Notes under the pieces: generated by a model
What the model saw: only the letters and a program-made list of their open reading frames with translations
What the model was told of the DNA's origin: nothing
Database searches by the model: none
From: an uncultured Bacteroidia bacterium
GTDB lineage: Bacteria; Bacteroidota; Bacteroidia; Bacteroidales; UBA932
Direction: 5' to 3'
Assembly (NCBI GenBank): GCA_902788095.1
Contig: CADAIT010000001.1
Span: 186,001 to 250,000, forward strand
Length of the DNA: 64,000 bases
Translations under genes and position numbers: made by a program
Shown: one piece after another, positions 35,912 to 44,062 of the stretch
How the letters are laid out: the number at the start of each line of letters is the position of its first letter
How positions within the stretch are numbered: the stretch's first letter is position 1

Positions 35912-37183
35912 ATGCTAACGCTGAAACTTTTACGTGAGTCTCCGGATTTTGTAATCCGGAGACTCGCTGTTAAAAACTTTGACGCCCGGGACATCGTGAA
36001 CAAAATCATCGTCCTGGACGACCACCGCAAAGCCCTCCAGACCAAGAGCGACGCCCTTTTGGCAGAACAGAAGAAGGCGGCGGCCGCCATCGGCCAGCTC
36101 ATGAAGGAAGGCAGGAAAGAGGAAGCCGAAGCCGCCAAGGCGGAGGTAGCCAAACTCAAGGCCCGCTCCAGCGAACTGCTGGATATGGCCGACGACAACA
36201 ACAACAAGCTGAACGAATTGCTGGCCTTGCTTCCCAACATCCCCTGCGACCAGGTTCCCGAAGGAAAAGGCGCCGAGGATAACGTGGTTGTAAAGATGGG
36301 CGGCCCGGAGGTGAACCTTCCGGAAGGCGCCCTCCCCCACTGGGACCTGGCCAAGAAGTACGATATCATCGACTTTGACCTGGGCGTCAAGATTACCGGC
36401 GCCGGCTTCCCGGTCTATAAAGGCAAGGGAGCCCGCCTGCAGCGCGCCCTCATCAATTTCTTCCTGGACCGCAACACCGCAGCCGGTTACAAGGAGGTGG
36501 AGCCGCCCGTGCTGGTGAACGCCGCTTCCGGCTTCGGCACCGGTCAGCTCCCGGACAAGGAAGGCCAGATGTACTACTGCAACGAGGACCAGTTCTATCT
36601 GGTTCCCACGGCAGAAGTGCCGGTCACCAACATCTTCCGGGACGTCATCCTCTCCGAGGAGCAATTCCCCCAGAAGCTGACGGCCTATACCCCCTGCTTC
36701 CGCCGCGAAGCCGGTTCCTACGGCAAGGACGTGCGCGGCCTCAACCGCCTGCACCAGTTTGACAAGGTGGAGATTGTACGCATCGAAAAGCCGGAGAACA
36801 GCTATGCCGCCCTGGACGAGATGATCGCCCACGTGGAAGGCTTGGTGAATGCCCTGGGTCTGAAGTACCGCATTCTCCGCCTGTGCGGCGGCGACATGAG
36901 CTTCACCAGCGCCATCACCTATGACTTTGAACTCTGGAGCGCCGCCCAGGGTCGTTGGCTGGAGATTTCCTCCGTATCCAACTTCGAGAGCTTCCAGGCC
37001 AACCGCCTCAAGTGCCGCTACAAGGACGAGAACGGAAAAACCCAGCTGGTTCACACCCTCAACGGCAGCTCGCTGGCCCTGCCCCGCGTAGTGGCCGCCC
37101 TGCTGGAAGACAACCAGAAAGACGGGTACATAGAAATCCCTGAAGTCCTCAGGCCTTACACCGGTTTTGACCGGATTGACTAA
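35912..37183 (+). CDS. serS: Seryl-tRNA synthetase
   Basis: Charges tRNA-Ser. The 423-residue class II synthetase has the N-terminal coiled-coil tRNA-binding arm (about residues 30-100, rich in Lys, Glu and Ala) and a catalytic core with motif 2 around FRREAGSYGKDVRGLNRLHQF and motif 3 around LNGSSLALPRVVAALLE. It is in the ribosomal-protein operon and ends just before a 10-bp inverted repeat (37188-37197 with 37214-37223) that may stop transcription of both serS and the convergent sirtuin gene. Confidence 0.96.
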   Translation: MLTLKLLRESPDFVIRRLAVKNFDARDIVNKIIVLDDHRKALQTKSDALLAEQKKAAAAIGQLMKEGRKEEAEAAKAEVAKLKARSSELLDMADDNNNKLNELLALLPNIPCDQVPEGKGAEDNVVVKMGGPEVNLPEGALPHWDLAKKYDIIDFDLGVKITGAGFPVYKGKGARLQRALINFFLDRNTAAGYKEVEPPVLVNAASGFGTGQLPDKEGQMYYCNEDQFYLVPTAEVPVTNIFRDVILSEEQFPQKLTAYTPCFRREAGSYGKDVRGLNRLHQFDKVEIVRIEKPENSYAALDEMIAHVEGLVNALGLKYRILRLCGGDMSFTSAITYDFELWSAAQGRWLEISSVSNFESFQANRLKCRYKDENGKTQLVHTLNGSSLALPRVVAALLEDNQKDGYIEIPEVLRPYTGFDRID

Positions 37184-37203
37184 AGATTTCTGGCCGCTTT
37201 TGC

Positions 37204-37914
37204 TTAAAGCATGGCGGCCAGAAGTTCCTTAAAACGGGCCATGCCTTTGGTGGCCACGTCCTGAATAAACGTAACCCGCGGGTCCGCGAGCGGAACCGGC
37301 TTGGGGTCAATCACATAGATGGGACACGCGTTCGGAGCGTACCGGTACAGCCCCGCTGCCGGATATACCTGCAGGGACGAACCCACAATCAGCAGGATAT
37401 CGGCACTTTCCACCAGATTGATGGCCTTTTCTATATTGGGCACAGCCTCGCCGAAAAAGACGATGTGCGGGCGCAGCTGGCTGCCGTTCGGGGCCAAATC
37501 GCCCAGTCGGACGGCATTGTAGCCCACGTCCACCACCTCCGCCTCGGAAGCCGTACGGTCGTAGATGCCGTTTTCCGGACGCATCTTGGTGAGTTCCCCG
37601 TGCAGGTGCAGGACGTAGGAAGAACCTGCACGCTCGTGCAAGTTGTCCACATTCTGGGTTATCACCGACACTTTGTACTGCTTTTCCAGCTCGGCGATGG
37701 CCACATGGGCCGCGTTGGGCTTGGCGTCCCTGAGCTGCGCCCGGCGCTGGTTGTAAAAATCCAGCACCAGTTTCCGGTTACGGTACCAGCCCTCGATGGA
37801 AGCCACTTCATTCACGTCGAACTGCTCCCAAAGGCCGCCCGTATCCCGGAACGTGGCAAAACCGCTCTCGGCCGACACCCCGGCCCCCGTCAATACTACA
37901 ATGTGTTTTTTCAT
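37204..37914 (-). CDS. cobB: Sirtuin-type NAD-dependent protein deacylase without zinc cysteines
   Basis: A 236-residue cytoplasmic sirtuin. The NAD-binding GAGVSAESG, the TQNVDNLHERAG segment and the catalytic histidine in LHLHGE (about residue 105) are all present. The Tyr54-x-x-Arg57 pair (FYNQRR) marks class III sirtuins that prefer succinyl- or malonyl-lysine, as in E. coli CobB and SIRT5. The region between residues 107 and 160, where four cysteines normally hold a structural zinc, contains none. The gene stands alone, convergent with serS and just downstream of the ATPase gene on the same strand but separated by its own start. Confidence 0.88.
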   Translation of the reverse strand: MKKHIVVLTGAGVSAESGFATFRDTGGLWEQFDVNEVASIEGWYRNRKLVLDFYNQRRAQLRDAKPNAAHVAIAELEKQYKVSVITQNVDNLHERAGSSYVLHLHGELTKMRPENGIYDRTASEAEVVDVGYNAVRLGDLAPNGSQLRPHIVFFGEAVPNIEKAINLVESADILLIVGSSLQVYPAAGLYRYAPNACPIYVIDPKPVPLADPRVTFIQDVATKGMARFKELLAAML

Positions 37915-37919
37915 AAAAA

Positions 37920-39068
37920 TTACGCCGGAATCTCAAAGTAATACTTTTTTACCCAATACTCGAAGAGCGGGTCCACGAGGGTCGGGGTGTCGTTCTCGTC
38001 GAAGCAGAGCACCTCTTTCTTCATGAGGGCATCCTTGACGCGCTTCACATTGGCCGAAGAATTGAGTCCGTACTTGCGGATGATATCGGCGGAACTGAAG
38101 CGGGTATTACCCTCGACCGTAGCCCGCAACAAATTGACTTGATGGGTAGTAAGGCCGTTTACAATGCTCATGAAATGCGGTTCGTGGATGGAGATGAGGC
38201 AGTCCAGGGCCTCCACCAGCATCGGCTCCATGATGTAACCGCGGCTCATGGCGTCGCAGATGGAAGCGAACTGGTTGATGTACCAGGCGTTCCCTTTGAA
38301 AAGGCGGCATACGCCCACGATGAGGTCCTGGTTCACCACCTTTCCGCTGGCCAGGAAGCCACGCTGTATATGCTCCACAATCTCGCGTTCCCCGATGGGA
38401 GAGAGGCGCACGCGTTCCACTACCCGGCTGAAGAGGTGGCTGCCCTCGAACATCGCCTTCATGACATTGACTCCCGAGCCGCAGAATACATAGCAGAAAA
38501 GTTTGCGTGCCTGCTCTTCCCGCAAAACGGTATCCAATGGCCGCAGAATGGCATCCGGATCGTCCAGAAAGCCGAGGCAATGGAATTCGTCCAGGATGAG
38601 TATCATGCGTTCACCGCGGTCTGCCGCCAAACGGAACGGCAGCCGGAGCATGGCCAGGACATCTTCCGCATCCAGTTCCCAGTTCAGGGAAATCACCTGA
38701 TTACGCTCGGCGTAGGCAAGCGGATCGAACACGAAGTGTGTGCCGTCCAGATACCGCTGTACGACGCTCTTGAATTCCTCGGTGGTAAACGCCACCATTT
38801 TGAGGAGCGTGGTGCCCAGGCGCAGCAGGAAATCTTCCGGCGTACGGATATTCAGGGCCGAAAACTGCCCCACCGTAAACGCCTTGCCCCCCAGACGCAT
38901 AGTATAGAGCGTCTGTTGGACAAGCGACGTTTTTCCGGCTTTGGGCGGCTCATAGATGGCCACGTGCTCCCCCTGGGAAAGCAGGCTTCCCAGAAGGGTC
39001 ACGTCGGCCTTCCGGCCAATGAAATGTTTGCCGCTTACATATTGAGCGTATGGAAAAGGTGTTTCCAT
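37920..39068 (-). CDS. P-loop ATPase of the archaeal-ATPase/STAND type
   Basis: A 382-residue protein. The P-loop reads EPPKAGKTS near residues 40-48 and a Walker B-like MILILDEFH near 161-169, followed by a sensor-type segment and a C-terminal winged-helix-like region (about 300-370, with SSADIIRKYGLNSSANVKRV). This order matches the archaeal-type ATPase family of the STAND/AAA group, whose roles are mostly unknown. Its start overlaps the stop of the EF-hand membrane protein gene by one base, so the two are translated as a pair. There are no nuclease or membrane domains. Confidence 0.75.
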   Translation of the reverse strand: METPFPYAQYVSGKHFIGRKADVTLLGSLLSQGEHVAIYEPPKAGKTSLVQQTLYTMRLGGKAFTVGQFSALNIRTPEDFLLRLGTTLLKMVAFTTEEFKSVVQRYLDGTHFVFDPLAYAERNQVISLNWELDAEDVLAMLRLPFRLAADRGERMILILDEFHCLGFLDDPDAILRPLDTVLREEQARKLFCYVFCGSGVNVMKAMFEGSHLFSRVVERVRLSPIGEREIVEHIQRGFLASGKVVNQDLIVGVCRLFKGNAWYINQFASICDAMSRGYIMEPMLVEALDCLISIHEPHFMSIVNGLTTHQVNLLRATVEGNTRFSSADIIRKYGLNSSANVKRVKDALMKKEVLCFDENDTPTLVDPLFEYWVKKYYFEIPA

Positions 39069-41260
39069 TATTCGGCAGGAGTCTCTTCTGCAGCAGGGAG
39101 TTCCGCCTCGGCCGGCGCCTCTTCAACAACCTCCACCTCTTCCTTATAACAGGAAAGCGGGCTGTGAATGCCGACAGGAGCCAGGACATTGCATAGCCAC
39201 AAGGCAACGCAAGCCACGATGACAAGACCGCACAGGGAGCCCCAGAACTTGCGGATTCTCGCTTTCTTGCGGGCCTCGGCATCCACCTCGGTGAGTTTGG
39301 GGAACTTGGCCAGCGACGTGAGCGTCTTGCCGAACTTGGCGCGTACCAGCGCGGCGGCGTTGATGGCCCAGCCATTGGCATTGAGCACAGGGCCCAGGTC
39401 GCGCCTGCGGATTTTCCGCCAGGCAATGAACATGGACGGTGCGGAGATAAGAATCATGAGCACTGCCAGGATGAGCAGAATCTGCCAGAAGGTGATGCCC
39501 TTGAGGGCGCTGACGACACCGGCCAAAGCGGCGCCGACCAGGCCGACGGCCATGCCGATGGCGGCAAAGATGCCGGCGAATTTAGCGATGTCGAACGGAG
39601 CGGCAGGCGCTTTCCCGTCCGCGGCGGTATTGGTGGCCGTATTGAGGCCGGACATGGATTTCTCGTTCTTTTCGGCCGCCTTCTTGTCGATGCGGTCGTT
39701 AATCATGCGGGCCAGCTTGCGGTAAGGCGTCCAGAAGGCCTGACGGATGGAGATGGGGTTGTCCACGATGGCCACCACCTTGGCGGTGTAGTCGTTGCCC
39801 TCCCGGTCGTAGAACACGGCGTTCTTCCCTTCGCGGAGGCCGTTTACGTCACCGTCGGTAAGGACGGCCGCGATGTTGAAACTCTTGCCCAGTTTCTCGC
39901 TGGTGCAGGCGCAGTACAGGATGTACATGCCACTGAGCGAGGAAATTTCCGGAGCAGGGCCCGCGACCTTTACGCACAAATCCGTGCTGCGCTGGTCGAT
40001 GTAGAGGCGGCCGGCCTGGAAAATGGCCCCCCGGTCCGGAGCATAGAAGTCGGCCAGGACCACATAGTTGTTCAGGAAACGGTAGAAATACTTGTTGAGG
40101 CGCAACACTTTGTCCACTTCCTCGATGGAGAGGGCGTTGGCTTCCTCCGCCTTGTCTTTTTCCAGCAGGTCCAGCAGAACGGCTTTCTTGTCCTCTTTCA
40201 GGATGGTCTTGATGCAATCCAGCCCCAGGGCCTCCACTTCGGTGCCTTTCTTGGCTTCCATCCAGGCCACATAAGGGGCGAATGAATCCACGAGCGCGTT
40301 CCATTCGGCCTCGCCGATGGTCTCCTTCTTCACGTCCACAAGCGCCACGACAGCGTCGATGGCGGCCTTCCAGGCGGGGTTCACCGCCTTCAGGTCCAGC
40401 TGGCCGTCCGCAGCGGGCTTGGCCAGGGGCTGCAGGGCAATCTCGTCCGCGGCGGCAGCCAGGTTGCCCTCAATGGCGGCAATCTTGTCCACGCTCACCC
40501 CCACGGCCTCGGCCGATGCGGCATCGAAGCCGATGAGTTTGCAACGCATGAAATAGTCGGCCACCTTGTCCTTGACGGCATTTACGGCAGCTAGGGCATC
40601 CGCGGTCTTGTCACCGTACGGGAACACTTCCTTGGTGCCGGCGGCCTGCCAGGCGACGTAATCCGCACAGGCGGTGTAGAACGCCTCCACATGGTCAGTC
40701 GTGATGCCGGGCACTCCGCTGCGGTCCATGGCCGATGCGATGCCGGCAATGGTCTCGATGAGCTTGGCCGTGTCTTCGTCAGCGGCGCTGGCCGGCGTAA
40801 TGATACCGTCGCCGTTGAACTGCGTCTGCGCGAAAATTTTCACATTGTCCGCGGTGTCCTCCAGGCCGATAGTGTCTTTTTCCAGCTGAAGGTTTTTCAG
40901 TATCTGCCTGGCCGATGCCTGCAGGCGGGCGCCGTCCGGGTCTTCCGTATTGAAGTCCGACAGGGGCAGGCTGTCGTTTTCCTTCAGGAGGTCATCGGCA
41001 TTTTTTACTACGCGCGTAAGCCACTCGGCCGTCCTGATGACCTCGTCCACGCGGATTTTTCCGTCATTGTCGGTGTCGATGAGCTTCAACGTGGGCTCGT
41101 CGAATTCCAAACCGCTGGTAGGGCAGCTGAGCACCGTCCAGAGTTTGCGGTCCAGTTCTCCCAGATGGCGGATGTCTTCCCCGCTCTGGATGTTGACGCG
41201 GACAGTCCCCCCGACGGAGGCGAACTTCCAAGGATAGGATGTATTGGCAGGTTTTTTCAT
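39068..41260 (-). CDS. Large EF-hand membrane protein of unknown function
   Basis: A 730-residue protein. A canonical EF-hand calcium loop, DTDNDGKIRVDE, lies near residues 62-73, and a weaker loop around FNGDGIITPASAADED near 149-163. An alpha-helical region without recognised domains occupies about 170-400. Two adjacent spans lie near 564-620, with a third near 676-694, followed by an acidic Glu/Pro/Ala tail. This suggests a large domain whose position relative to the membrane I cannot fix. It is paired with the downstream ATPase. I do not recognise the family; calcium-responsive control of the ATPase is only an idea. Confidence 0.75.
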   Translation of the reverse strand: MKKPANTSYPWKFASVGGTVRVNIQSGEDIRHLGELDRKLWTVLSCPTSGLEFDEPTLKLIDTDNDGKIRVDEVIRTAEWLTRVVKNADDLLKENDSLPLSDFNTEDPDGARLQASARQILKNLQLEKDTIGLEDTADNVKIFAQTQFNGDGIITPASAADEDTAKLIETIAGIASAMDRSGVPGITTDHVEAFYTACADYVAWQAAGTKEVFPYGDKTADALAAVNAVKDKVADYFMRCKLIGFDAASAEAVGVSVDKIAAIEGNLAAAADEIALQPLAKPAADGQLDLKAVNPAWKAAIDAVVALVDVKKETIGEAEWNALVDSFAPYVAWMEAKKGTEVEALGLDCIKTILKEDKKAVLLDLLEKDKAEEANALSIEEVDKVLRLNKYFYRFLNNYVVLADFYAPDRGAIFQAGRLYIDQRSTDLCVKVAGPAPEISSLSGMYILYCACTSEKLGKSFNIAAVLTDGDVNGLREGKNAVFYDREGNDYTAKVVAIVDNPISIRQAFWTPYRKLARMINDRIDKKAAEKNEKSMSGLNTATNTAADGKAPAAPFDIAKFAGIFAAIGMAVGLVGAALAGVVSALKGITFWQILLILAVLMILISAPSMFIAWRKIRRRDLGPVLNANGWAINAAALVRAKFGKTLTSLAKFPKLTEVDAEARKKARIRKFWGSLCGLVIVACVALWLCNVLAPVGIHSPLSCYKEEVEVVEEAPAEAELPAAEETPAE

Positions 41261-41311
41261 ACGTATAGATTTAAGATAACATTCTTGTTACCACAAATAT
41301 AGCAAATAATT

Positions 41312-41341
41312 TTGTGCATTTGCAATTTTTTTCTACCTTTG
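41312..41341 (+). promoter_or_regulatory. Promoter of rpsU
   Basis: TTTG at 41312-41314 region and TACCTTTG at 41334-41341, about 19 bases apart, then a leader with a strong Shine-Dalgarno GGAGGTG at 41381-41387. Confidence 0.6.
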
Positions 41342-41395
41342 CAGTCCATTTCCCCAAAAGGGATTACTTACAAGACAAAAGGAGGTGTAAAAGCA

Positions 41396-41590
41396 ATGAT
41401 CATCGTACCCATCAAAGAAGGCGAAAACATCGAGAGAGCACTGAAGAAATTCAAGCGCAAATTCGAAAAGACCGGAGCCGTCCGCGAGATGCGTTCCCGC
41501 AAGAACTTTGAAAAGCCTTCCGTGAAAAAGCGCATGGCGCTGCAAAAGGCTATCTATGTTCAGCAGCTTCGTCTCAAAGAGGAGCAGTAA
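41396..41590 (+). CDS. rpsU: 30S ribosomal protein S21
   Basis: A 64-residue basic protein opening MIIVPIKEGENIERALKKFK, the bS21 signature, and continuing with the Arg/Lys-rich helix that sits near the anti-Shine-Dalgarno end of 16S rRNA. A frame open further upstream (to 41312) would cross the promoter, so the ATG at 41396, nine bases after GGAGGTG, is chosen. The strong Shine-Dalgarno is notable in a genome where many messages have short leaders. It is followed by a terminator and then the inverted-repeat unit. Confidence 0.95.
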   Translation: MIIVPIKEGENIERALKKFKRKFEKTGAVREMRSRKNFEKPSVKKRMALQKAIYVQQLRLKEEQ

Positions 41591-41616
41591 TTGCCTTTAC
41601 CCCTTTTTTCAATAAC

Positions 41617-41644
41617 CGGAACCCCGCAGGGCTCCGGTTTTTTC
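41617..41644 (+). terminator. Terminator of rpsU
   Basis: A 10-bp stem with one mismatch (ACCGGAACCC with GGGCTCCGGT) and a 4-base loop, followed by T residues, 26 bases after rpsU. Confidence 0.7.
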
Positions 41645-41661
41645 GTGCCTCTCCCCTTTTG

Positions 41662-41777
41662 TCAAAGGTTGGCGCCCCATTTGTCAAAAGTTGGATTTTG
41701 TGCCGCCAACCATTAACACTCCATCGGCCCCAGAAGCCCCTCTAGCCCCTATTACGTGCAAAAGGCTGGCCATTTAA
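41662..41777. repeat. Left 116-bp inverted repeat of the Y1/DUF362 unit
   Basis: It begins with two tandem copies of a TTTGTCAAAGGTTGG-like motif and ends with TGCAAAAGGCTGGCC. The last part can pair with CCTTTTGCA at 41797-41805, forming a hairpin just upstream of the transposase promoter. Matches the right repeat at 111 of 116 positions. Confidence 0.85.
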
Positions 41778-41822
41778 GTAAATGTTAAAAAATAACCTTT
41801 TGCAAAAGCAAAAACCTTTTCT

Positions 41823-41830
41823 TATTTTTG
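41823..41830 (+). promoter_or_regulatory. Promoter -7 box of the Y1 transposase-like gene
   Basis: TATTTTTG lies just inside the left repeat and 65 bases before the preferred ATG. The sequence between the repeat and this box contains the second arm of the left hairpin, so a protein bound there could repress the gene. Confidence 0.5.
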
Positions 41831-41894
41831 CGTGTGAGTGGAGCAGGATGCCACGTACCCCGGCACTCTATGAGTGTCGATAAATGTTTATGTT

Positions 41895-42803
41895 ATGTTA
41901 CGTGTTATCCAAAGGGCTCTGCCCGACGGGAAAACTTATCCCGTTCAACCGTTCCACGTATGCCTGAAAGGCCTGGAACAAGCCATCCTTTGCCGCGACG
42001 ATGAAGACTATGACACCATGGTCAAGGTCATTTGTGTCTGCGCCCGCCGAAAAAACGTCATCGTTATCATCTACGGTGTTGTTTCCAATCATGCCCACAT
42101 TGCCATTCTGGCTCAAAGTCAGGCCGATGCCGACGCCTATGGAGTGGAAATCAAAAAGATTTATTCCATGCTGTTCCAGAAGAAGTACAAGATTAACAAT
42201 ATCTTGCACCGGATAGAGACCAAAGCTCTTTGCTTGGACTCTGACCCCTATGTAAGGAATGTCCTTGCCTACATTCCTAAAAATGCGATGGACAATGGGG
42301 CCCTTGTACACGAATACCCTTGGAGCGGTTATCGGGCCATGTTTTCAGGAAAAGAGAAGGGTGGCAGGCCGGTCGCCCGTCTCACTTCCCGGGAAAAGTT
42401 GGCTATAATGCACACCGCCGATAACCTGTCCGATGTCCCATGGTTGCTGGACAAGGATAATTACTTGATCCCCGGTAGTTTCTGTGATTGCGAATACCTG
42501 GAGCAGGCCTTTCATCACGATCCCGGCTTTTTCCTCAGACTGGTTGGCGGCGTCAACGCTGAAGAGATGAAATACCAGCTGGAGGAAAAACCCTATAAAA
42601 TGCAACCAGATTCAGACTACTTCAAAACGGTCAGTGAGGTATGTCAGCGATGGTTTAAAACGGATATTGTCAACTTGAGTGACGGCCAAAAGATCAGGAT
42701 TATACCATATTTATATCGAACCACAAAAACAAGCCCTAAACAACTGGCGCGCATGCTTGGTATGTCGCAGCAGAGGATATGTGCCATTTTACGACAAAAA
42801 TAA
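41895..42803 (+). CDS. IS200-like (Y1, HUH) / REP-associated tyrosine transposase-like protein
   Basis: A 302-residue protein. The HUH metal-binding motif appears as SNHAHIAI near residue 76, and a conserved helix with tyrosine candidates follows in DPYVRNVLAYIPKNAMDNG (about 117-135), then YPWSGYRAMFSG, as in REP-associated Y1 transposases. The C-terminus (from about 265) reads like a helix-turn-helix, QLARMLGMSQQRICAILRQK. The ATG at 41895 is preferred; a GTG at 41874 would add seven residues. It is the only gene here related to mobility and lies inside the inverted repeats. Activity, as opposed to domesticated function, cannot be judged. Confidence 0.8.
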   Translation: MLRVIQRALPDGKTYPVQPFHVCLKGLEQAILCRDDEDYDTMVKVICVCARRKNVIVIIYGVVSNHAHIAILAQSQADADAYGVEIKKIYSMLFQKKYKINNILHRIETKALCLDSDPYVRNVLAYIPKNAMDNGALVHEYPWSGYRAMFSGKEKGGRPVARLTSREKLAIMHTADNLSDVPWLLDKDNYLIPGSFCDCEYLEQAFHHDPGFFLRLVGGVNAEEMKYQLEEKPYKMQPDSDYFKTVSEVCQRWFKTDIVNLSDGQKIRIIPYLYRTTKTSPKQLARMLGMSQQRICAILRQK

Positions 42804-42804
42804 T

Positions 42805-42812
42805 TACCTTTG
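42805..42812 (+). promoter_or_regulatory. Promoter -7 box of the DUF362 gene
   Basis: TACCTTTG begins two bases after the stop of the transposase-like gene and 28 bases before the DUF362 ATG, so the second gene can be expressed independently. Confidence 0.55.
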
Positions 42813-42832
42813 CTAGGCAAAAAACGTAAACC

Positions 42833-43822
42833 ATGAAAAAATTGATCCTATCCCTTGCTATCCTGGGCTTTGTCGCCTGTGGCACGTCTACCCAGACCAC
42901 ACGCACAGAGGCAGTTGCCCCCACCTCCAGCACAGAGAATCCGGAGGCCCCCGTAGTGTATTTCACCTCCCAGATTACCCCGGAGGGGCTGTTGAACATC
43001 TATAAGGCCCTGGGCTGCCAGCCGCAGGGGAAGGTAGGCATTAAAATCAGCACGGGAGAATCGGCCAAGACCGGTTATCTGCGCCCGGACTTCCTGGCCC
43101 CGCTGGCGAAGGCGGTCGATGGCACCTTCATTGAATGCAACACAGCCTATGGCGGCGCACGCATGAAGACGGCAGACCACCGTAAGGCCATTGCGGAAAG
43201 AGGCTTTGAGGCTGTGGCGCCCGTGGATATCATGGACGAGGAAGGAGACCTGCAAATCCCGGTGAAGGATACCAAACATATCAAGTATGACATTGTGGGA
43301 ACGCATATCCGGAACTACAACTTTGTCATCAACCTGGCCCACTTCAAGGGCCATGCGATGGGCGGCTTTGGCGGCGTTCTCAAGAACCAGAGCATTGGCT
43401 TTGCCTCTACGGCCGGCAAGTTCTATATCCACTCTGCCGGAGAGTCCTCGGACCACTGGATTACCGCGGAGCAGGATGCTTTCCTGGAGTCGATGGCCGC
43501 CGCAGCACAGGCCGTGGCCGATTATTTCGGCCCCAACATTGTCTATATTGATGTCATGAATAACATGTCCGTGGACTGCGACTGCGATGCCAATCCGGAC
43601 CGGCCCCGCCTGGCGGACATCGGCATCCTGGCTTCTACAGACCCCGTGGCGCTGGACAAAGCCTGTCTGGACCTGGTCTTCAATTATCCCTCCACTCAGG
43701 ACGATGACGCCGAGCCTCTCCAGAAAAGAATCAATCGCCAGCATGGCACGCATATCATTGACTATGCCGTCTCTATCGGCCTGGGCAGCGCAGACTACCG
43801 CATTGTGAACATCGACAAATAG
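42833..43822 (+). CDS. DUF362 domain lipoprotein
   Basis: A 329-residue exported protein with a lipobox-like FVAC (Cys16), so probably lipid-anchored. The rest matches the DUF362 family: GKVGIKISTGE near 62, NLAHFKGHAMGGFGGVLKN near 169-187 and the C-terminal ASTDPVALDKACLDL. Many DUF362 proteins carry added 4Fe-4S ferredoxin modules; none is seen here, although a DCDCD cluster occurs near 247. No reaction has been established for the family to my knowledge. It is enclosed by the inverted repeats, directly behind the Y1 transposase-like gene, and has its own promoter. Confidence 0.8.
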   Translation: MKKLILSLAILGFVACGTSTQTTRTEAVAPTSSTENPEAPVVYFTSQITPEGLLNIYKALGCQPQGKVGIKISTGESAKTGYLRPDFLAPLAKAVDGTFIECNTAYGGARMKTADHRKAIAERGFEAVAPVDIMDEEGDLQIPVKDTKHIKYDIVGTHIRNYNFVINLAHFKGHAMGGFGGVLKNQSIGFASTAGKFYIHSAGESSDHWITAEQDAFLESMAAAAQAVADYFGPNIVYIDVMNNMSVDCDCDANPDRPRLADIGILASTDPVALDKACLDLVFNYPSTQDDDAEPLQKRINRQHGTHIIDYAVSIGLGSADYRIVNIDK

Positions 43823-43857
43823 GCATCTCTGCCACATCGTTTGCAAAAGGTTGGTTT

Positions 43858-43973
43858 TTAAATGGCCAGCCTTTTGCACGTAATAGGGGCTAGAGGGGCT
43901 TCTGGGACCGATGAGGTGTTAATGGTTGGCGGCACAAAATCCAACCTTTGACAAAAGGGGCGCCAACCTTTGA
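43858..43973. repeat. Right 116-bp inverted repeat of the Y1/DUF362 unit
   Basis: Reverse complement of the left repeat with five mismatches. Just inside it, TTTGCAAAAGGTTGG at 43840-43854 can pair with CCAGCCTTTTGCA at 43866-43878, giving a hairpin equivalent to the one at the left end. It ends 75 bases before the dnaX promoter. Confidence 0.85.
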
Positions 43974-44048
43974 TAAGTAGGGACAAGCGCGCGGAAAGCG
44001 GAGCCGCAATCATTGACAGGGATGGGCGGAAATGTTGGGAGAAATTAT

Positions 44049-44056
44049 TATCTTTG
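44049..44056 (+). promoter_or_regulatory. Promoter -7 box of dnaX
   Basis: TATCTTTG ends six bases before the ATG at 44063, outside the inverted repeat. It excludes the longer frame that begins at 43970 within the repeat. Confidence 0.65.
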
Positions 44057-44062
44057 TATGTT

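Larger units (their letters stand above)
41662..43973. mobile_element. Inverted-repeat-bounded unit with a Y1 transposase-like gene and a DUF362 gene
   Basis: A 2.3-kb segment between rpsU and dnaX. Its ends, 41662-41777 and 43858-43973, are reverse complements of each other over 116 bases with five mismatches. Between them are an IS200-like/REP-associated tyrosine transposase gene and a DUF362 lipoprotein gene, both on the plus strand, each with its own TAnnTTTG promoter. The flanking core genes have their own terminator and promoter outside the repeats, as expected for an insertion. I could not see a clear target-site duplication. Confidence 0.7.

Noticed and set aside
43970..44062. A longer dnaX start at 43970
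   Set aside because: It would begin inside the right inverted repeat and upstream of the TATCTTTG box; the protein N-terminus conserved in DnaX starts at 44063.
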